Shown here one piece after another: positions 56,601 to 64,000 of a stretch of 64,000 nucleotides of DNA. Numbering within the stretch: position 1 is the first letter of the stretch; every line of letters starts with the position of its first letter. The stretch spans positions 47,273,082 to 47,337,081 of the forward strand of contig OX344751.2 in assembly GCA_947034885.2 (NCBI GenBank), in the 5' to 3' direction. The DNA comes from Thuidium tamariscinum (taxonomy: Eukaryota; Streptophyta; Bryopsida; Hypnales; Thuidiaceae). The notes beneath the pieces are model-generated. The model saw only the letters and a program-made list of their open reading frames with translations. It was not told where the DNA came from and made no database searches. The position numbers and the translations under genes were made by a program.

Positions 56601-59600
56601 AATCAAAACCAATGTGGTGTAGGTAAATTGAGCTCCCAATGGATAAAACTTGTTTTATCAAGGGTTGAAGAGGTTTTTGGGGTTTATTTTTTGTTGAATT
56701 TTTTGGTTGTGATAAGGTCCTTCCTTGCTAATTTGGGATCTTCAAATCCACATATGAATTTCGAATTTGAAGAAAATAGATTTGGAAAAATATAAAAAAA
56801 ATATAGTGTTTACCTTGGAGTAAGTCCAACTATGCCCCGTAAATTTTGTTTATAGGATTTAACGTAGCGCGTAGTTGTCATAGGCCCATCCTTTTAAGGA
56901 CTAAACAAAAGAACTATCAAAGGATTATATATAGTAATGTTCACTACAACAATGATGCTAATTCAGGACTGTTGGCCCTCCTGTATCTGTAAGATGTATT
57001 TCATTCAAAGTATCAAATAGGGCAATAGAAAAAGTTTTCTAAACACTATTAAGTGGAGTGTATAGGGTTTGGGCCTATAGCAAAGTACTTGTAGGTGTAC
57101 AATTACAATACTTTATAAGATAAATATAAATATGTTTAAAATTTTATTGTTTAAGTTTTTTATTTATTTTTATTAAATGTTCAAATATTCCCCCCTACTA
57201 TAAAATATGTAATTCATCTAGGATATTGAATAATGCAAGTGAATAGATAAAGCTTCCTAAATCCTATAGAGTGGATCATGTAGAGTTTAGGCCTATAGCG
57301 GTGCAATGTTAGGTGAGTAGCTGTAGTCCTCTATAGGATAAGTAAAGAGGACTTTAGGGTTGATTGTCCAATTTTTTTTGAATTTATTTATTTTTTAAAT
57401 GTTTAGATATCGGTTGGGTGGACAAGACAAGTGTTATTGATTTGTTGGATAATGAAGTAGGGTAGGAAAGCACTCGCCTAGATATTCTTTTATTAATTGC
57501 AACTAAGGTCAATGTTGCTAGAGGTATCCAACTATCCTAAGACTCTTAAGACTTTTAGGGATTAAAGCATTTTTTAAATGTAGGATTTTTATTTGTGGAG
57601 AATATATTAATTGGTGTATGATTTTTTATATTTGGATTTGACAATTACACCCTCAAAGTTTGATTTGATATCAAATATTTCACTTTCTACAAACTTCTAA
57701 GGTTAGAAAAACAAATTAGAATTAATAAATTCAATGATGAATTCCTAAATGTTTTAAGCTTATAAATAAAATATTTTATATATATATATATATTACATCC
57801 ATAACAAAAATTGAAACTCCTCTAATGTTTATTCACATTAAACATTATTTTTTATCATTGATATATAGTATATTCTTTGGGAAATTTATATTAATGAATC
57901 TTGAATAGTTATAAGCTATAAGGAAGGATGTCTTCTAAAGTGTAAACCAATGACTCAATTGCATAAATTTAAAAATGTCTTCATCTCTATATGAATTGAT
58001 TTTTTATATAAGTTCTATAGTGCATTGAAAAGAGATAACCCCACTATTCTAATTTCAAGTATATTATAAAGGCTACTCCATATCTTTCAAGAACTATAAA
58101 GGCATGCTTCAATTGTGATTCTACCTCTTCCTTTAGTATCAAACAATTCCAGTAACTAAATTAAAATGATGACCCCTCTTATAATGCACTTTTATAATTA
58201 TGCATAGATTAAAACATTTATATTTATTGTACAGAATTATAGGAGCCTTAGAATAAACTAACTAAAGTTGAGGAGATTGATGACCCATAAATGGTATTAA
58301 AACCAAGGTTATAATATAATTTCAAATGTAAAGTCAAATGGATTGTTCACTTAAAAACCTTAGTATTTTAAACTATTAAACATTTTTTAACAAAACAAAT
58401 AGTAATACAATGTCATGTAATATAAAATATAATAAAGGTTATATGACATAATTTCAAATGTAAAGGTATAGAAGTGCTAGATTGTAAAATTGAGTACTTT
58501 TAGTTAAAATTAAAACTAAACATTTTAAAACACTTCTAATAGGAATTCTAAATCAAATGTATTACCATGCCTTTAAAATCACATAGTGTGCAAAATGTTA
58601 ATACACATCAAATGAATGTAAATTAGGTTTTATTTTTGAACCACCAAAGTAGTATATTATAATATACAATTTTTTCCATTCTTATTATATATAAAAGTAT
58701 AAAATTTAGAAGTTTCTTTTTTGACTTGAAAAACAATTTTCAATATCCAAGCATTCAATGATTGTTAATTAAAGTAATATATTAATTCTTTATTATTTAA
58801 CCATTCATTTATTAGTATGATTATTTTATACATTGACATCAATAGTAACTTAAAGTATAAAATCAATGTTTGTATAGAATCATTTTGCTTTATAACCAGA
58901 GAATTCTCTTTTATAAGAATTGAGGTATAAGTGTACAATATAAGATTTTTGAAATGGATGTAGCAATCAATGATAACGTTTGAGTTTGAACAATATACTA
59001 TAGTGTTTTTATATTAAGGCTACTTAGGGTTTTACAATTTTGTTACCTCTAAATATTATTATAAAATATTGGCTTTATAGAATGTTTATTTTAAAGAGTT
59101 TTTCTATGTGGGTAGGCATTTATTATATCCTAATTTCTTTTATATTGTAAATTTAGGTTCAAAGTCATATCTATTTATATGTAAATTTGATTTAATAGAG
59201 AATTTTCTAAAAAGATTTTCATAATAATTTATAAAACTACCAAGGAATGACAAATGTACTTTGAAATCAAAATTGATTTCAAAATAAGATATTTTGAATT
59301 CATTCAACAATTGTTTAATTAGAGGATTTAAAAAAATCAAATGTATTAATTTCTATTCAAAGTTCTAAATATTATTAAGGTGCACATTTATTTTAACAAT
59401 ATTTTTTCATTCTCTGTCTACAATTACATTTTAAAACATTGAATGATACAAAATTTTTACAATGTATTGGCCCAATATAATAAAATCCACCATATGTACA
59501 TTTTTGGTATTTAGTTGTTATTTAATTGATACAAGTATATTAACTAATGAATATGGATCTTATAATCAAAGTATTTAAATGTCTTTATTCCTAAAGCCCT

Positions 59601-60094
59601 AAGGCTTTTTCTCCATCTTAAGTCATTGAAATCTACTACCTCTATAGTAAGGACTGGAACAAAATTTCAATGTTATTTTGCATATCTAATTCTAGGATCT
59701 TCTACTAAGTAATAAAAGTCCAAGAATGTGTGGAGGAAATTCAAATCACTCTAATCATGTATATAACAAGATTTTTACATATAAAGCAAAAGAAATAAGC
59801 TTTTTAGCAAGCTATTCAATTACATTTTCTAGCTTTCAACTTATTCAATTTAAACAAATTTGTTGTAATGATTTGTAATTCTAATAATCAACAATAAACA
59901 ATTGAATTGAGGATTTATAATTAAAAAAATCCTAAATAGAACATTGAATTTTAGCCATTAAAAATTTATTAAATAGTAGGGAGTTCAAGATTAAAGGTAA
60001 AACAAAATCATTAATGAATCTAAAATGATTTTGAACACATTAATATCAATGTTGAGATTGTTTAAGCTATAAATGTTAACCTTCTAAAATCCTT
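56601..60094. other. AT-rich stretch with weak repeat traces
   Basis: Two diverged copies of the GTTTAGGCCTATAGCG block lie at about 57040-57100 and 57258-57363. A TA microsatellite lies near 57776-57793. No gene recognised. Confidence 0.4.
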
Positions 60095-60884
60095 TTAACC
60101 CTTTAGGACCTACCATGCTAATTTTAGTCCTTTTGAATTGAATTTTGGGAATTAGAACACACTTTTGGCTTTAGTTGTTCTTGAGGTATAAATAAGATGT
60201 AAGGGCATGGGTATTCCGCTTTCAATGAGACATTGACCATCAAATTTGGAGCAATGATGATTTGTCTATGGCAATTTGAAGTTGGGAATTTTAGAGTTTC
60301 AAAATGCACTATGGAACATGTTTCCCTATTGAATATAATAAATTCGCAATATTTAGTTCAAAAAAAAATCCAACAAGTTATTTTTTCAAGAAGATGCTAT
60401 GATTGTCCAAAAAATGATATTGTTCATAACTTTGGTATAACAAATCCAAATGAAATGAATCAAAGCTTTCAATGCTTAGATAAAATATAATATATAAGAA
60501 ATGAAAATTTAAAAAATTTTCATCATAGTTTATTTTAAATTTCTTTCTCTATATTTTTGGAAAGTTAATGTATTTTCCTCTCTGTTCAAAGAATTTCAAA
60601 AATTCTACACAAATATTAAGTGGAAGCTTCTTCAAAATTCATTTTGGACCTATAAGAGACAATAGCAATTTTATCAAAGATTAAGGGGAACTTTTTGGCC
60701 AATGAAAGAAGATTTGTATACATATTTTTTGGCATTGTATAAATAAGTTAAATTAATCTATATATGTATAATGAATCATACAATTAGAGTATCTTGTAAA
60801 ATTCTTGACTACTACTACTATTGTAACATTATTTTTTGGTATCAATAAATAAAACTAATGCTCTATTTTGTATCTATTTGTACA
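60095..60884. mobile_element. Probable truncated family A element
   Basis: Begins TTAACCCTTTAGGACC; the matching right end is not found before the next copy at 60885. Confidence 0.35.
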
Positions 60885-61848
60885 TTAATCCCTATAGGAC
60901 AATTTGTGTCTTTGGTGGACAACTTGGATCTAGATAGGTTTCTATTGTCTCAATTTTTTTGTAAATGTTTTTGAAACTTTGTTAGAATGTATGGTTTTAA
61001 AAAAGATTCATGAATACATAATTTTTCATTTTAGTCTACCCCAAAGAGCAAAGTTTTGGTACAATAAGCAAAAATGAAATTTTATAGCCAACACAAAAAA
61101 ACACATCAAAAGTCCTAATAATTATTTTGAATTTTTTCTTTTAAGGTTTGTATTTTTTTTGTAAATATAAATCTTTCATTCATTCTATTTGGACTAATAA
61201 TAAGAAAATCATACACAATCTCAATTTATTTTAACAAAATAAGAATTTTGAAAAAATAACTTATAAAATTAATTGTTAAATGCAATTTTTGGAAATTTTT
61301 TGAAGGCAATTGTCAGACAAAATTAGATTTGTTTGTTATTACAATGTCATCTTTGGGAATATTTAAGGTCATCTTGAAACTATTAATAATTTAGTTTTGT
61401 ATTCAACTTTGAACCAATCTCTTCTTAATAACCTTTTTGATAAGGAAAAATTAAACAATTTTGTTTATACTTTTTTCTTGTAGATTTTGAACTCAACTAC
61501 ATCATATGAATAAGTAGAAAATCAAAATCAAAAGTGTAAAATTTTTAAAATAAAAGACTTAAAGCCAAGCAATTCAGTCAAGGAAAGTAGAGGAAAAATT
61601 GTTTTCTTTACTTTAAATGCAAATATCTTACAACCTATGTCTTCAAAGTTTTGAAATTCCTTTATGTATTTATATACCAATCAAGTATGATATTCTATGA
61701 TTGGGTATAATAAATAAATAATTCCTTTTTTTAAAATTTAAAAAAATAAATATATATAAGCTTTTTCTTTTTTGCAATAGAGGAGACAAATTTTAGTGGA
61801 TTTAGGGTGTAGTCCTTTAGGTTTAGGCCTTGGTCCTTTAGAGATTAA
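60885..61848 (+). mobile_element. TTAA family A element, copy 6
   Basis: Begins TTAATCCCTATAGGAC with a decayed GTCTTTGGTGGACAA in place of CCCCTCGGGGGACAA, and ends TCCTTTAGAGATTAA. 964 bp, strongly diverged. Confidence 0.6.
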
Positions 61849-61934
61849 GTGACTTAGTAATATCTCAACAAATTATCTCAATCCCCATATACCAAATGTT
61901 TTATTTAAAATAATTTTCCACTAAACCTACCCTT

Positions 61935-62065
61935 TACTTTTGAAAGTCACAGAGGATTTTTTTAAGTCCTTTGAAAGTCACAAAGGATTTTTTTAAGTCC
62001 TTTGAAAGTCACAGAGGATTTTTTAAGTCCTTTTGAAAGTCACAGAGGATTTTTTTAAGTCCTTT
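61935..62065. repeat. Short tandem repeat, about 36 bp, 4 copies
   Basis: GAAAGTCACAGAGGATTTTT followed by TTAAGTCCTTT occurs four times in a row with few changes. Low divergence suggests a recent origin. Confidence 0.8.
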
Positions 62066-62322
62066 TCGCAGGACAGGTGGCTGGCCACCTAGGATTGGCA
62101 TTTACAGCACATCACAGGTGAGAACAAGGGATGCTTTTGTAATTCCAAAAATGCTCACTTATGTTACTCCTAACGCCATGTCTAAATGTACCTTTACAAA
62201 GTAAGAGTTTGCAATTGCCGTTTATAAAAAATGAAGTAGGTGGGTAGGGTTGAGTTGCAGGTAGGTAGGTTCGGGATTGAGTTGCAAGTAGGCCCGAACC
62301 TACTTTCTGTACCGTTTTTGGA

Positions 62323-62520
62323 GTGAGCTTGGTGAGGGCATCGAGTCATGCGGAGGAAATCTCGTTGGTCGGAGCGCATCAGTCGCAAGTGAGCTTGGCG
62401 CGGGCATCGAGCCGTTCGGAGGAAGTCTCGGTGCTTGGTGTGCATCAGTCGCGAGTGAGCTTGGCGAGGGCATCCAATTTGTGCGGACAGCGGAGGAAGT
62501 CTCGGGTGCTTAGTCGCGAG
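62323..62520. repeat. 66-bp repeat, three copies
   Basis: Units start at 62323, 62389 and 62455 with GTGAGCTTGGCGAGGGCATC, then CGGAGGAAGTCTCG, then CATCAGTCGC. The period is a multiple of three and one frame stays open across all copies, but that frame opens only at GTG, so I do not call a gene. Confidence 0.75.
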
Positions 62521-62529
62521 TGCTCAGCA

Positions 62530-63440
62530 GGGTTTAGGGTTCTGTGACGATGGAACGGGAGTGACAAATGGAATGTCGCAGTAGTGTTACTTTGCTAGGG
62601 TTTGGCGGCGCACTTTGAAAACTTCGGGTGATGACTTTCATGGTTTTATCGTTCCAAAGTGGAGTTGCGATTTGAACGGAGCAGGTCCGAAGCTCGGGAG
62701 GAAGACAAGCTCACTGCGACTGAACGGAGCAGGCCCGAAGTCGTAGTGAGGGCCCCTTCTCTGTTTCCCTTTGAGTTCAGTGCTTGTGGATCAATTGTTT
62801 GTAGAATTTCGCCGGAGTATTGTTACTGCTGTTGTTTTGCTTACTGAAAAAATTTCAAACTTTTTTGGGAGGATTGGGTCGTTGCTTGAACACCCAGAAA
62901 AATTGACCCGGATTATCGTATCTTGGGTGTTAGTTTCGAGTTCCGTGGGCTTTGGTTGCGTGTGTGGTACTTCTTGTTGAATCATCTTTTGCTGAAGACG
63001 GTGAATGAACCATTTGGTGGTCTTGAATCTAGACTAGAAGTAGAGGTGTAGACAGGTCTCTTGCAATTTGAGCCGAGAGAGTCTCTCTGTTTTTTACAAG
63101 AATCAGTTTCTCCGATTTTGATAGTTCGTTACTTTGGTGACACTTGTTTGTAATACCCTGCTTGAGCTGAATATTTCAGTCAAGGGCTTGTCCTCAAATC
63201 GTATTTAGCTGTGCTGGGTGTTACTTGCTATAAAGGACTATGCAGATGTTTGATTTTCTAATGAGTTTGCAGTACTGGAATAGCGGCGGTTTTTATGACT
63301 AGTTGAGACTTCGATGGTTTTCTTGAAATTCATTGTCCTTACTGTATCGATTGGCAACCCGAAGTCACCGGATTTGTATTCGTCAGGGGGGACTGCCGGA
63401 CTGGCAAAAACTCCCTTTTTGCAGCGGGAGCTGTTTCGTC
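62530..63440. other. Stretch of gene-like composition
   Basis: Base composition is close to balanced, unlike the preceding 20 kb. A GAACGGAGCAGG...CCGAAG word occurs twice (about 62678 and 62724). It may be a promoter or leader of a gene that runs beyond the window. No coding frame with a known domain. Confidence 0.3.
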
Positions 63441-63723
63441 ATCACAAATCCGAAGCAGCAGCGATGTGATTAGGCCACCGTCGTGTTAATTCTTCAAGCT
63501 GCATGGTTACTGGTTCGGAAGTATTACCTCGCCACATGAAGTCGCCGCACCCATCGACACAATGAGAGGCACTATCGAGGGCTTGGTTCTTTTGGCATTC
63601 CTTGTAGATGATGCACCAGTTTGAAATTGGAGTTTCTGGAGGACTAAATAGAGATGTTGCAATTGGCAGGGAAGGATCCGAGTACTGAGGACACGCTTCC
63701 ATTTGCGCTTCTGGCGCAAGCAT
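63370..63723 (-). pseudogene. ZF-HD type zinc finger, decayed
   Basis: An open frame of 93 codons starts at an ATG at 63723 and carries IIYKECQKNQALDSASHCVD followed by GCGDFM. This is the first half of the plant ZF-HD dimerization zinc finger (consensus YKECxKNHA...GHAVDGCGEFM). The second half (consensus LKCAACGCHRNFHR) is damaged: only traces such as the run of alanines and an RN pair in another position are left, and stop codons follow at about 63442. The first conserved His is Gln. It is probably a pseudogene of a ZF-HD or MIF-type gene, which act as transcription factors or their small inhibitors. Confidence 0.65.
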
Positions 63724-64000
63724 ACAGGAGAAAGAAGGTCAAACAACCCTCGTCAAATTTATGTGTTGAATGTTTTTGGGCTGGTAATGCATCATAACTA
63801 CCTAGTAGAGAATCCACGCTCAGTGGTGTTCTAGAAAATCTCAATTGGCAAGGTCTATGTTAGAAACTGCCTAAATGGCCTCACAATTTGTAGAATATAA
63901 CAGGATAGTTATTTAGAATATCAGTTTCAGTTTAGGGGTTTTATACTTGCGTGCTGCTTTTAAGAACTGTGACTGATAGGTGCTCTAGTAGCAGTCCTTC

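Noticed and set aside
62323-62547. Repeat protein of 22-residue units
   Set aside because: The frame opens only with GTG, has no domain, and simply reflects a 66-bp repeat.

Overview
The window looks like nuclear DNA of a land plant with a large, repeat-rich, AT-rich genome. Two decayed fragments belong to plant families: a ZF-HD type zinc finger at the right end and an FCP1/NIF-like HAD phosphatase at 21.9-22.6 kb. A gymnosperm would fit the very low gene density and the old, diverged transposon remains, but the species cannot be told from sequence alone.

0-20.6 kb holds the only clearly intact genes: four intronless genes in AT-rich DNA. Three (1318-2715 minus, 14257-15753 plus, 17641-20115 minus) are paralogues that share an N-terminal domain of about 100 residues with invariant spacing C-H-x9-H-x13-C-x8-C, followed by coiled coils; the longest also has a RING-H2 finger. 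The fourth (7678-9333 plus) is a divergent protein kinase. All four, although they encode two unrelated protein types, share one upstream module: a GC-rich array of CGCGGTCGCCC-like words, a TATA-like box, and about 72 nt further down a GGCTGANTGCATG-like word. This shared promoter on an apparently undescribed gene family is the main candidate for a new system. The first gene also lies between inverted repeats of about 0.6-0.85 kb.

20.6-32 kb holds decayed host coding sequence (HAD phosphatase, an unidentified exon), a 176-bp tandem repeat, hairpin-like TTAA-flanked transposons, an acidic ORF, and a decayed gene at 29.8-31.2 kb. Just upstream of that gene, and of a TATA box, lie eleven copies of a 19-bp palindrome at a nearly fixed 91-bp period.

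32.3-39.6 kb is an old, broken Ty3/gypsy-type LTR retrotransposon on the minus strand, with an integrase remnant and extra coding stretches downstream of it; the block is rich in the word CTATAG.

39.5-62 kb is almost entirely non-coding. It is a graveyard of a roughly 930-bp TTAA-flanked element family, with nested insertions and one visible empty site. 62.2-64 kb has ordinary base composition, a 66-bp triplicated repeat and a decayed ZF-HD zinc finger; it may be the edge of a host gene region.
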